From: Candidatus Planktophila sp.
GTDB taxonomy: Bacteria; Actinomycetota; Actinomycetes; Nanopelagicales; Nanopelagicaceae
Assembly (NCBI GenBank): GCA_009691135.1
Contig: SHVF01000001.1
Coordinates: 33,649 to 97,648 of the forward strand
Length of the DNA stretch: 64,000 bases
Direction: 5' to 3'
The notes under the pieces are model-generated. The model was given only the letters and a program-made list of their open reading frames with translations. It made no database searches and was not told the DNA's origin. Shown here one piece after another: positions 28,985-36,480 of the stretch (the stretch's first letter is position 1; each line of letters begins with the position of its first letter). Position numbers and translations under genes: made by a program.

Positions 28985-29006
28985 TTGCCAAGGGTATCCT
29001 GCACCC
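28985..29006. promoter_or_regulatory. Bidirectional leaderless promoter, MFS / ybaK
   Basis: The whole intergenic region is 22 bp: ttgcca AGGGTATCCT gcaccc. On the minus strand TACCCT is 6 nt from the MFS ATG; on the plus strand TATCCT is 6 nt from the ybaK ATG. The two -10 hexamers share the central TA. The same geometry occurs between metF' and crtE. Confidence 0.6.
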
Positions 29007-29495
29007 ATGGATGGCATCTTAGAAAAGGCAGCGGTAAAGCGTTTTATTCAAGCCGCCATTGATCTCGGAGTAAATGGCCAAGTCACCGTTCTATCTGATA
29101 CCGCCCGCACTGCAGTCGATGCTGCCAACGGCCTTGGAATTGAAGTCGGACAAATTGCCTCTTCCCTTATCTTTAAATTGCCATCCGGTAATCCACTTTT
29201 AATTATTACTAGCGGACGACACCGAGTTGATACCGAACTTGTTGCAAAGAATTTAGGAATCGCTGAACTCGGCCGCGCGGACGCGAACTTTGTAAAAGAT
29301 GTCTCTGGTTACTCAGTTGGGGGCGTAGCTCCACTTGGTTGGATAAATCAACCTGAGAAAATACTTATCGATCAAGCGCTCAACGATTACGAAATTGTTT
29401 GGGCAGCATCTGGCCATCCACACGCTGTTTATCCAACTTCTTTTGCTGAGTTAATTACCTGTACAGGTGCAACACCTATGGTTGTTGGCGATTAG
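29007..29495 (+). CDS. YbaK/EbsC family aminoacyl-tRNA deacylase
   Basis: 162 aa single-domain editing protein. The family hydrolyses mischarged aminoacyl-tRNA, typically Cys- or Ala-tRNA-Pro. The core lysine-bearing segment IASSLIFKLPSGNPLLIITSG and the glycine-rich VSGYSVGGVAPLGW are visible. No ribosome binding site, and the ATG is 6 nt from TATCCT, so the mRNA is probably leaderless. Its TAG shares TTAG with the arsC stop. Confidence 0.92.
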   Translation: MDGILEKAAVKRFIQAAIDLGVNGQVTVLSDTARTAVDAANGLGIEVGQIASSLIFKLPSGNPLLIITSGRHRVDTELVAKNLGIAELGRADANFVKDVSGYSVGGVAPLGWINQPEKILIDQALNDYEIVWAASGHPHAVYPTSFAELITCTGATPMVVGD

Positions 29496-29890
29496 CCAAG
29501 TAGTTCAGATAATAACTTTTCGACTCGTCCCTTGATGTCATCGCGGATTACGCGAACAGATTCGATTCCCTGTCCTGCAGGGTCATCCAACACCCAATCT
29601 TCGTAACGCTTACCGGGGTAGAACGGGCAGGCATCACCGCAACCCATCGTGATAACGGCATCTGATGCTTGCACAGCCTCTGGTGTCAAAATCTTTGGTG
29701 TGTTATTTGCAATATCGATTCCGAGTTCAGCCATTGCTTCAACGGCAATTGGATTGATTGACTCTTTAGGAGCAGAGCCAGCAGAGAGAACTTCTACGCG
29801 ACCTTGGCCAAGTTCGCGCATAAATCCTGCAGCCATTTGCGAGCGACCGGCATTGTGCACGCAGACGAAAAGTACTGATGGTTTACTCAT
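29492..29890 (-). CDS. arsC: Arsenate reductase (low-molecular-weight phosphatase type)
   Basis: 132 aa. Reduces arsenate to arsenite. The N-terminal P-loop FVCVHNAGRSQMA carries the catalytic Cys-X5-Arg; a second cysteine is in ITMGCGDACPFYPG, as in thioredoxin- or mycothiol-linked ArsC, and DPAGQG holds the acid Asp. The ATG overlaps the aquaporin stop (ATGA), so the two are one transcript. No arsR or arsB is nearby. Confidence 0.93.
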   Translation of the reverse strand: MSKPSVLFVCVHNAGRSQMAAGFMRELGQGRVEVLSAGSAPKESINPIAVEAMAELGIDIANNTPKILTPEAVQASDAVITMGCGDACPFYPGKRYEDWVLDDPAGQGIESVRVIRDDIKGRVEKLLSELLG

Positions 29891-30552
29891 TCTTTCCCTT
29901 TGCCTTTGACGCTAAGTGATTGGCTCAGCGCTAGCCCCAACACCGCGCCAATTAATTGGGCAGCAATAAATGGAGCAATGGATTTTGGTGCAATTCCGGC
30001 AAATGTATCTGACCAACCTCTCGCGAAGGTGACTGTAGGGTTAGCAAAAGATGTTGAAGATGTGAAGAAATAGGCGGCGCCAATCCAACAGGCAACAAGT
30101 GTTGGTATCTTCTTATCGCGCTTTTGATCAATGGCAGCAAAAATAATAAAGATTAAGCCGGCGGTTGCGATAATCTCACTGAGGAATAGATGTCCCCCGC
30201 TTCGAACCTTCGTCGAGGCAGTGAAAACCGCAAGATCGAAGACTAGATTTGCCAGCCCCGCACCGATTAAGGCACCCACAAATTGAGCGATGATAAATCG
30301 CGCAGTCTCGGCGATCGACATCTCGCGCTTATAGGCAAGTACCAAAGTTACGAGTGGGTTAAAGTGTGCACCACTTATATCGGCCAAGAGAGTGATTAGT
30401 GCATACAAGATGGCAGCGGTGCTAAGGGAGTTAATCAATAACTGAACACCTGTGTCAGATGACAGGTTTTCTGCCATTTCACCTGAACCAATTACGGTCA
30501 TTACTAATACGGCGCTGCCAAATACTTCAGATCCAACTCTTCGAAGCTTCAT
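29887..30552 (-). CDS. MIP/aquaporin family channel, probable arsenite exit channel
   Basis: 221 aa from ATG at 30552 (MKLRRVGSEVFGSAVLV); the ORF track adds 20 residues in the intergenic region. Six membrane segments and two half-helix motifs modified from NPA: HFNPLVTL and FANPTVTFARGW. Coupled directly to arsC. In Sinorhizobium an aquaglyceroporin, AqpS, replaces ArsB and lets arsenite leave by its gradient; the same arrangement is inferred here. Confidence 0.85.
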   Translation of the reverse strand: MKLRRVGSEVFGSAVLVMTVIGSGEMAENLSSDTGVQLLINSLSTAAILYALITLLADISGAHFNPLVTLVLAYKREMSIAETARFIIAQFVGALIGAGLANLVFDLAVFTASTKVRSGGHLFLSEIIATAGLIFIIFAAIDQKRDKKIPTLVACWIGAAYFFTSSTSFANPTVTFARGWSDTFAGIAPKSIAPFIAAQLIGAVLGLALSQSLSVKGKGKE

Positions 30553-30605
30553 GGCTACATCATTACCTATCTTTGACTGTGAAAAAGCCTGTCCCACGGG
30601 GTAAA

Positions 30606-30620
30606 ATCTCAAATTGAGAT
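30606..30620. promoter_or_regulatory. 15-bp palindrome between aquaporin-arsC and the hydrolase gene
   Basis: ATCTCAA-A-TTGAGAT, a perfect palindrome with 7-bp arms. It overlaps a -10-like TAAAAT (30602-30607) and the hydrolase start codon. It could be the operator of an ArsR-type or other repressor controlling one or both divergent units. No regulator gene is adjacent. Confidence 0.5.
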
Positions 30621-31422
30621 GAACCTTTCATTAACAGTGCATGAAGCAGCACATAAGTCTGCGCCGTATATCGTCCTGGTGCATGGCATGGGCTCGGCTG
30701 CGACCGCCTGGAAACCGCTGACACCTTTTTTGCAGGAGCGCTTTAACGTAATCACAGTTGATCTGCCAGGTCATGGCCAAACTCCAATGATCACCGGCCA
30801 ATCAATGGATCCAATTTCTATCGGTGAGCTAGTTGTTCGTGAAATTAAAGAACAATTGGGGGTTACTGAGTTTGATTTAATTGGAAGTTCTTGGGGTGGT
30901 TGGATCGCTCTGGAAATGGCAGCATCTTTTCCTGATTCAGTGCGCAGCGTGACCGCCTTGGCACCTGCAGGATTTTGGCTTGCAACATATGTGCAACGTA
31001 GGCCAGGTGCTTCCCAATTTCGATTATTGACAAGCAGATCTGCTGCACTTGCTCCATCATTTTTAAAATACGAACGTTCTCGTAAATTGGGGTTTAGCGA
31101 TGTCAGTCCTCGTTGGCGCGAGTTTTCATACGAGCTTTGCCTCGATGCAACGCTAGCAATGGCAAAATCGGAAGGTTATTTTCCGGCATGGGATGGCATG
31201 CTACATAAGCGCTTTGATTCACAGATCGATTCCAAAATTCCCGTAAAAATTATATTTGGTGATTCTGATAGAACTTTGCCTGCTACAACCTGTCAAGAGC
31301 GAACCATGGCGCCACAACATTCGGAGTGGATAATCTTTGAAGAATGTGGGCATGCCCCAATGTGGGATAACACCGAAAAGCTTGCGGCGCACATAATGGA
31401 AATTGCCGGAGTATCTCGATGA
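30619..31422 (+). CDS. Alpha/beta hydrolase, first gene of the carotenoid operon
   Basis: 267 aa alpha/beta-hydrolase fold. Oxyanion motif VLVHGMGSAATAW, nucleophile elbow LIGSSWGGW (Ser ~95), acid in FGDSDRTLP and the catalytic His in EECGHAPMWD. The substrate is unknown. Its stop overlaps the crtA-like start (ATGA), so it belongs to the crtA-cruF-GT2-crtD transcript; a role in carotenoid ester or acyl-glycoside handling is possible but only inferred. Likely a leader of about 5 nt. Confidence 0.85.
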   Translation: MNLSLTVHEAAHKSAPYIVLVHGMGSAATAWKPLTPFLQERFNVITVDLPGHGQTPMITGQSMDPISIGELVVREIKEQLGVTEFDLIGSSWGGWIALEMAASFPDSVRSVTALAPAGFWLATYVQRRPGASQFRLLTSRSAALAPSFLKYERSRKLGFSDVSPRWREFSYELCLDATLAMAKSEGYFPAWDGMLHKRFDSQIDSKIPVKIIFGDSDRTLPATTCQERTMAPQHSEWIIFEECGHAPMWDNTEKLAAHIMEIAGVSR

Positions 31423-32096
31423 GCACAACTGCGGTTACCGTTGTTTATTTTTGGAAGATAGAAAGTCGCGATATTGGATTTGCACTGCTGCGCATGGCTC
31501 TCGATCGCGGTAGATTGCGCAGAATGAAAGGCGTCACTTTCGCTAAAATGCTGGGCACCGGTAAAGGCGAAACATTTACTCCACGTGATGCCGATGCCAA
31601 TCGTTGGGGTTGTGTGCTCGTCCTGGATGAATCGCAATTAGATGCGCTCGATAACTCAAAGCTAATTAAGCGTTGGCGGGCTAAATCAATTGAAGAAGTT
31701 CGATTCTTGCTTGATCCAATTTCATCGCATGGCCTTTGGGCCAAAAAGAACCCATTTGCTTACTCATCTACTCAGACTGATGGACATGTAGTTGCAATAA
31801 CGCGGGCACGCATTAAGTGGCTGCAGAATTTTAGATTCTGGCGAGCAGTTCCTCCGGTTACACAAAGCCTGCATGCATCTGAGGGGTTAATTAGAACCAT
31901 TGGGATAGGTGAAGCACCTCTCGGTTTGCAAGGAACTTTCTCGCAGTGGAACTCTGGCGCAGATCTAAGAAATTTTGCTTACAAGGGCGCAGCGCACCAG
32001 AGCGCAATCGCTGCCACCGAACGCCATGGCTGGTATGCCGAAGAACTCTTTGCCCGCTTTGCAGTTCGCGATATTCGAGGCTTGATTACTAAGTAA
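31419..32096 (+). CDS. crtA: Spheroidene monooxygenase-like protein (CrtA family)
   Basis: 225 aa. CrtA enzymes insert a keto group at C-2 of acyclic carotenoids in purple bacteria. Family features: LGTGKGETFTPRDAD near residue 45, RARIKWLQNFRFWRAVPP near residue 127, GIGEAPLGLQGTFSQW and the C-terminal GWYAEELFARFAV. Length is normal. Neighbouring cruF, GT2 and crtD-like genes support a carotenoid substrate. Symbol given for family; ketolase activity on this pathway's product is inferred. Confidence 0.82.
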   Translation: MSTTAVTVVYFWKIESRDIGFALLRMALDRGRLRRMKGVTFAKMLGTGKGETFTPRDADANRWGCVLVLDESQLDALDNSKLIKRWRAKSIEEVRFLLDPISSHGLWAKKNPFAYSSTQTDGHVVAITRARIKWLQNFRFWRAVPPVTQSLHASEGLIRTIGIGEAPLGLQGTFSQWNSGADLRNFAYKGAAHQSAIAATERHGWYAEELFARFAVRDIRGLITK

Positions 32097-32122
32097 GTAC
32101 TCAAGTAGGGCAGACTTAGCCC

Positions 32123-32926
32123 ATGTCGATTCGTCATTACTCACCGCGTCGCAATCGCCGCCGCGGAATTTCGTCTCGCGCACAATTAGCACTAAATCTC
32201 ACTTTGGGTATCGCCATTTTGCTGCAAATCAGTTATCCACTTCTCAGTGGCGAGGCTTTGCGTGTAGTAACAATTTCCACGGTTTATTGGGCCGCGGGTG
32301 CAATGGCACTTCACGCTTTGTTAGCCTTCGGGGCGCGTTATGCATTTACATATTTGGGTATCACTCTTTCATTTGGCTTTCTTATTGAGCTAATGGGTTT
32401 GAAAACTAGTTGGCCCTTTGGAACTTATGAATATGACCCATCCCTAGGTCCACAACTCTTTGATGTCCCGCTCGTTGTTCCATTTGCTTGGGCGATGATC
32501 GCGCATCCAATACTTTGCGCAGCACGTCGGGTTTCTGGCAATTGGGTATTTCTCTATGGCGGATTTGGGCTAATGGCTTATGACTTATTTCTTGATCCGC
32601 AGATGGTTACGGCGGGACGTTGGAAATGGGAAGTCACTGGTTCGCATGTGCCTTTCACTCCTGAAGTTCCATTGTCGAACGCCTTCGGTTGGTTGTTATC
32701 TGGCATGGCGCTAATTGCAATTCTGCATTTAACGCTCTCGCGTGATCGTCGTAAAGTGAGTGCAAGCTTTATTACGATTGATATCTTTTTAATCTGGACT
32801 TGGTTTGCCGGTGTTATCTCGAACCTCTTCTTCTTTGATCGTCCAGGAATTGCATTTATTTTCGGCCTGACATTTGGAGCGGTACTGGCTCCATACATCT
32901 TCTCGCGTTGGCTCGGCCGCCCTTAA
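32123..32926 (+). CDS. cruF: CruF-type carotenoid 1',2'-hydratase
   Basis: 267 aa polytopic membrane protein (about seven hydrophobic segments after a basic N-terminus). Family signature segments: TSWPFGTYEYDPSLGPQLF, VPLVVPFAW, and AYDLFLDPQMVTAGRWKW. CruF hydrates the end of lycopene or gamma-carotene in cyanobacteria and Deinococcus. CAGACT lies 6 nt before the ATG, so it may be leaderless. The GT2 gene follows by 7 bp, matching cruF-cruG pairing elsewhere. Confidence 0.87.
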   Translation: MSIRHYSPRRNRRRGISSRAQLALNLTLGIAILLQISYPLLSGEALRVVTISTVYWAAGAMALHALLAFGARYAFTYLGITLSFGFLIELMGLKTSWPFGTYEYDPSLGPQLFDVPLVVPFAWAMIAHPILCAARRVSGNWVFLYGGFGLMAYDLFLDPQMVTAGRWKWEVTGSHVPFTPEVPLSNAFGWLLSGMALIAILHLTLSRDRRKVSASFITIDIFLIWTWFAGVISNLFFFDRPGIAFIFGLTFGAVLAPYIFSRWLGRP

Positions 32927-32933
32927 TAAATAG

Positions 32934-34001
32934 ATGACTTCCGCTCTATTTTTCTTCTCAATTTTTTTACTTTGGATCTCACTTGCCAATTTCATAACAA
33001 TTAGACGTCCTGGCCTTGTGCAAGAAATTGATAAGAGCGTTTCGGTGTTGATTCCAGTTCGAAATGAAGCTGTAAATATTAATGAATTAGTCGATTGTCT
33101 TACCAAGCAAAGCCACTTGAAATCACTGGAAATTATCTTTATTGATGATTCCTCAACGGATAGCACCAATGAATTATTAAAGACCGCTATATCTGAAGGG
33201 GCTCCTATAAAAATGGTTAACGCACCTGAACTACCAGAGGGTTGGTTGGGCAAACCATGGGCACTGCAGCAAGGGTATTTAATTGCAAGTGGTGAAATCA
33301 TTGTGACAATTGATGCCGATGTGAGATTAACTCCCACGGCAATTGCTCAAGCCATAGCCATGATGGGCAAGGGTGACTTTATATCTCCTTATCCGCGCCA
33401 GATTGCAATTTCATTTGCTGAACGTTTAGTACAACCGCTTCTTCAATGGTCTTGGATGACAACAGTTCCCTTGCGGATAGCTGAAAAATCAACTCGACCT
33501 TCACTTGCTGTCGCAAATGGTCAATTCTTTTTGGTAACTAAAAGTGCTCTCGACCTGACAAGTGGATTTCAGAAGATTGCGGCTGAAGTTCTAGATGATA
33601 TGAAGTTGGCACGTGTGCTAATTGCAACAGGTGCGCACGGTGGAGTCGCCGATGGGTCAACTCTGGCAAAGACGCGCATGTATAAGAATTTCAGCGATAT
33701 TAAGGCCGGCTATGGGAAATCTTTGTGGAGCGCTTTTCCTACGCGTCTGAACACAGGCATTGCCATCACTTTTATTTTCGTAACTGGCGTTACACCAGTT
33801 CTAGTGTGGTTTAGTGGAAATCCAATTGGTCTATTCACTTTTCAAATTATCGTCATTACGCGGGCCTTGAGTGCGAAACGATCTGGTGGAAGGATTCTAG
33901 ATTCACTCTTACATCCAATCTCATCAGTAATTTTGATTTACTTGATTATTTACAGTTGGCGTGCCCGCGGTAAAGTGCAATGGAAGGGGCGCACCCTATG
34001 A
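32934..34001 (+). CDS. cruG: Family 2 glycosyltransferase, CruG-like
   Basis: 355 aa. N-terminal membrane segment, GT-A domain with VSVLIPVRNEA, FIDDSSTDST, LPEGWLGKPWALQQGY and the metal-binding TIDADVRL, then two or three C-terminal membrane segments. The GWLGKPWA motif is shared by carotenoid-linked GT2 enzymes such as CruG and CrtQ. It likely glycosylates the hydroxyl made by CruF. Its stop overlaps the next start (ATGA). Confidence 0.8.
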   Translation: MTSALFFFSIFLLWISLANFITIRRPGLVQEIDKSVSVLIPVRNEAVNINELVDCLTKQSHLKSLEIIFIDDSSTDSTNELLKTAISEGAPIKMVNAPELPEGWLGKPWALQQGYLIASGEIIVTIDADVRLTPTAIAQAIAMMGKGDFISPYPRQIAISFAERLVQPLLQWSWMTTVPLRIAEKSTRPSLAVANGQFFLVTKSALDLTSGFQKIAAEVLDDMKLARVLIATGAHGGVADGSTLAKTRMYKNFSDIKAGYGKSLWSAFPTRLNTGIAITFIFVTGVTPVLVWFSGNPIGLFTFQIIVITRALSAKRSGGRILDSLLHPISSVILIYLIIYSWRARGKVQWKGRTL

Positions 34002-35512
34002 GCCAAATGAAAAAGCAGGTTGCCGTAATTGGCGCCGGCATGGGTGGAATGTGCACCGCAGCTCGTCTGGCCAAGGCTGGCTATGACGTGACTGTATTTG
34101 AATCATCTGATCGACATGGCGGAAAATGCCGCACCGAATGGATCGGAAATTACGCTTTTGATACTGGCCCATCTTTATTAACTCTTCCAGCCGTTTACCG
34201 TGACTTCTTTCAACGTACCGGTGATGTCATGGGTCGAGTGCTAGAACTCGAGAGCGTTAGCCCATCATTTGATTATCGCTTTAGCGATGGCACTTCCGTT
34301 AAATTCGCCAACCTATCGCGCAAAGAAACCTTGGCCGCGATTGAGACTTCTATGGGCAGCGCATCGGCTTTGGAGTGGGATCAAGTTATGCGCCAAGCCG
34401 AATCCATGTGGGATGTCTCGCGCGAGCCATTTGTGGAATCGGAGCTTAAATCAATTGCCTCGCTCTTGAAACGTCCTACCTTGCTGCGCGATCTGCGGAT
34501 AATTGCTCCATGGAAGTCTCTGCGCCAGATCAAATTAAAAGATGGCCGGCTACGCAACATTTTGGACCGCTATGCAACCTACAGTGGATCTGATCCACGT
34601 GTTGCACCTGCAGTTCTGTCATCGATTGCCTTTGTAGAAGAAGCATTTGGCGCTTGGCATATCAAAGGCGGAGTAGGAAAATTATCCGATGCTGTTTATC
34701 AGCGTTGTCTCGACCGCGGTGTGAAATTTGAATTTAACGTTGAGGTGTCCCAGATAAATCATGATGGCAGCCGCGTAAATGGAATTACTTTGGTCGATGG
34801 CCGCTCATTGGACTTTGCAACGGTTGTAGCAAACGCTGATGCGTCGCTGGTATATAACAAGTTAATCACTGGCAAGGTTAAGAAATTGCGCAAACAGCGC
34901 GCTGACTTAGCGAAGGCTGATCCATCACTTGCCGGCTTCTCGTTATTGCTTGGGTTGCGCCCGAGCGAGACGGACTCTGGGTTGTCCCATCACAATATTT
35001 TCTTTCCTGAAAATTATGAAAGCGAATTCATAGATATTTTTGACCGCAAAAAGCCAGTAGAAGATCCTGCGATTTATATCTGCGCACCACGCGATGAAAC
35101 AATGGTTAAACACGCCGGGCATGAAGCCTGGTTCATATTAATTAATGCACCTCGCCACGATGTATCGGGCGCCGATGGCTTTGATTGGAACGATAAAGAC
35201 TTTAACCAACGTTATGCAATGCAGATTATCGATTCGCTGGAAGCGCGCGGTATTTCAATTCGCAATCGGTTAGAGCTTTTAGAAATCCGCACGCCTGCAG
35301 ATTTAGAACGATCCGTTATGGCCCCAGGTGGGGCAATTTATGGAACTTCTAGCAATGGTGCACGCTCAGCATTTATGCGGGCTAAGAATCGTTCACCATT
35401 GCAGGGTTTGTATTGTGTTGGTGGTTCTGCCCATCCAGGAGGCGGGTTGCCGCTGGTTGGTCTAAGCGCTGAAATCGTTACGGAGGCGATTGTGGGCAAA
35501 GCGCGCCACTAG
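33998..35512 (+). CDS. CrtI/CrtD-family carotenoid desaturase
   Basis: 504 aa from ATG at 33998, overlapping the GT2 stop; the ORF track adds 6 residues. FAD-binding N-terminus VAVIGAGMGGMCTAARLAKAG and the substrate-entry segment FDTGPSLLTLPAVY mark a CrtI-type desaturase; the C-terminus GLYCVGGSAHPGGGLPLVG is typical. A separate crtI lies downstream, and this copy is linked to cruF, so a CrtD-like 3,4-desaturation of hydroxy-carotenoid is inferred. Its 3' end overlaps the convergent gene by 51 bp. Confidence 0.85.
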   Translation: MSQMKKQVAVIGAGMGGMCTAARLAKAGYDVTVFESSDRHGGKCRTEWIGNYAFDTGPSLLTLPAVYRDFFQRTGDVMGRVLELESVSPSFDYRFSDGTSVKFANLSRKETLAAIETSMGSASALEWDQVMRQAESMWDVSREPFVESELKSIASLLKRPTLLRDLRIIAPWKSLRQIKLKDGRLRNILDRYATYSGSDPRVAPAVLSSIAFVEEAFGAWHIKGGVGKLSDAVYQRCLDRGVKFEFNVEVSQINHDGSRVNGITLVDGRSLDFATVVANADASLVYNKLITGKVKKLRKQRADLAKADPSLAGFSLLLGLRPSETDSGLSHHNIFFPENYESEFIDIFDRKKPVEDPAIYICAPRDETMVKHAGHEAWFILINAPRHDVSGADGFDWNDKDFNQRYAMQIIDSLEARGISIRNRLELLEIRTPADLERSVMAPGGAIYGTSSNGARSAFMRAKNRSPLQGLYCVGGSAHPGGGLPLVGLSAEIVTEAIVGKARH

Positions 35513-36094
35513 ATAAAAACTCCACAGTTGCAAAATAAATAGCACAGCCATCACGGCACCAACTAGATTCAAAGAAAAAGCATAAGAAACAAGTGCGATG
35601 AAGATAAAGCTGGCTCGCACTGGACGTTCTGCGGGAGTTACAACACCAACATCACTTATTCCCAAACCACCGAGTCGTGCTCGTGCATATTCTTGAGTAG
35701 AAGCGATTACGTAGGTAACCAAAACCAACCAAGCAGGTGCACCGATCCGGTATGCGACGTAAAACCAGAGAGCTTCGCTAATTCGATCCGCAACCGAATC
35801 CAGAATCGCGCCAAATGAACTGCTGCGATCTTGATAAATAGCAACGCTACCGTCGATGCCATCGGCGTAAAGAGAGAGAACGAGCAGTGGAATAGTCCAG
35901 AGTGATAGTGGATTTACCGCCATAGCAATAGCAAATACTAATCCGAGTAGCGTTAGAAAATTTGGACTAATTCTTAGGGAGGATACGACTTTAGCTGATG
36001 CATAAGAAATAGCGAGCCAGGTTTTTACAACGCCTTTGATTTCGGCGCCGCCATGAAGGACACTCCAAGCAGAGTTGAAATCAGATTTATTCAT
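35462..36094 (-). CDS. CDP-alcohol phosphatidyltransferase family protein
   Basis: 210 aa membrane enzyme family that transfers a phosphoalcohol from or onto CDP-activated lipids. The catalytic motif DGIDGSVAIYQDRSSSFG followed by AILDSVADR keeps all four metal aspartates and the glycines, but the usual Arg after the Ala (DG-x2-AR) is Ile. Substrate unknown. The start overlaps the metF remnant stop (ATGA), so it was, and may still be, expressed from the metF promoter. Confidence 0.85.
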   Translation of the reverse strand: MNKSDFNSAWSVLHGGAEIKGVVKTWLAISYASAKVVSSLRISPNFLTLLGLVFAIAMAVNPLSLWTIPLLVLSLYADGIDGSVAIYQDRSSSFGAILDSVADRISEALWFYVAYRIGAPAWLVLVTYVIASTQEYARARLGGLGISDVGVVTPAERPVRASFIFIALVSYAFSLNLVGAVMAVLFILQLWSFYLVARFAHNRLRNDFSA

Positions 36095-36458
36095 GACCTT
36101 TTCTTATCTTTAATCTGCGCAAATATTTCTTGTGTAGCAGTGGATGTGTTCATTGTGTAAAAGTGCAATCCTGGGACTCCCGCTTCTAATAAATCTTCAC
36201 AGAGTTTGGTGGCAAGCCGCAAGTCAGATGCGCAACGACTGGCAATTTAGTGTGTTCGGTGATCTCGGATGTGATGCGAATTGTGCGTTCGCGAGTCGTT
36301 CCACCTGCGCAGCAAGTGACTGATATGAAATCTGGGGCGATCGGCTCGAGCGCACTAATTGCGCTCCAGAGGCGATCTTCCCCCTCTTGATCCTTCGGTG
36401 GGAAGAATTCAAAGGAGTACGTGACGCTCTCGCCAATTCCAGTCATACGCATCTCCAT
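36091..36458 (-). pseudogene. metF: 5,10-methylenetetrahydrofolate reductase remnant with internal deletion
   Basis: The N-terminal part from ATG at 36458 reads YSFEFFPPKDQEGED ... DFISVTCCAGG ... VVAHLTC, clear MetF. It then shifts frame and stops after GLPPNSVKIY. In another frame the same strand encodes the normal MetF C-terminus ATKLCEDLLEAGVPGLHFYT ... and stops at 36091. About 160-170 central residues of the TIM barrel are missing, with CTTGC repeated at the junction. The product cannot fold as a reductase. Either a real deletion pseudogene or an assembly error. Confidence 0.88.
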
Positions 36459-36480
36459 GCGGTCAGGGTACCGTTGCGCC
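36459..36480. promoter_or_regulatory. Bidirectional leaderless promoter, metF' / crtE
   Basis: The 22-bp intergenic region is gcggtc AGGGTACCGT tgcgcc. Minus-strand TACCCT is 6 nt from the metF' ATG and plus-strand TACCGT is 6 nt from the crtE GTG; both share the central TA. Geometry is identical to the MFS/ybaK module. Confidence 0.6.
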
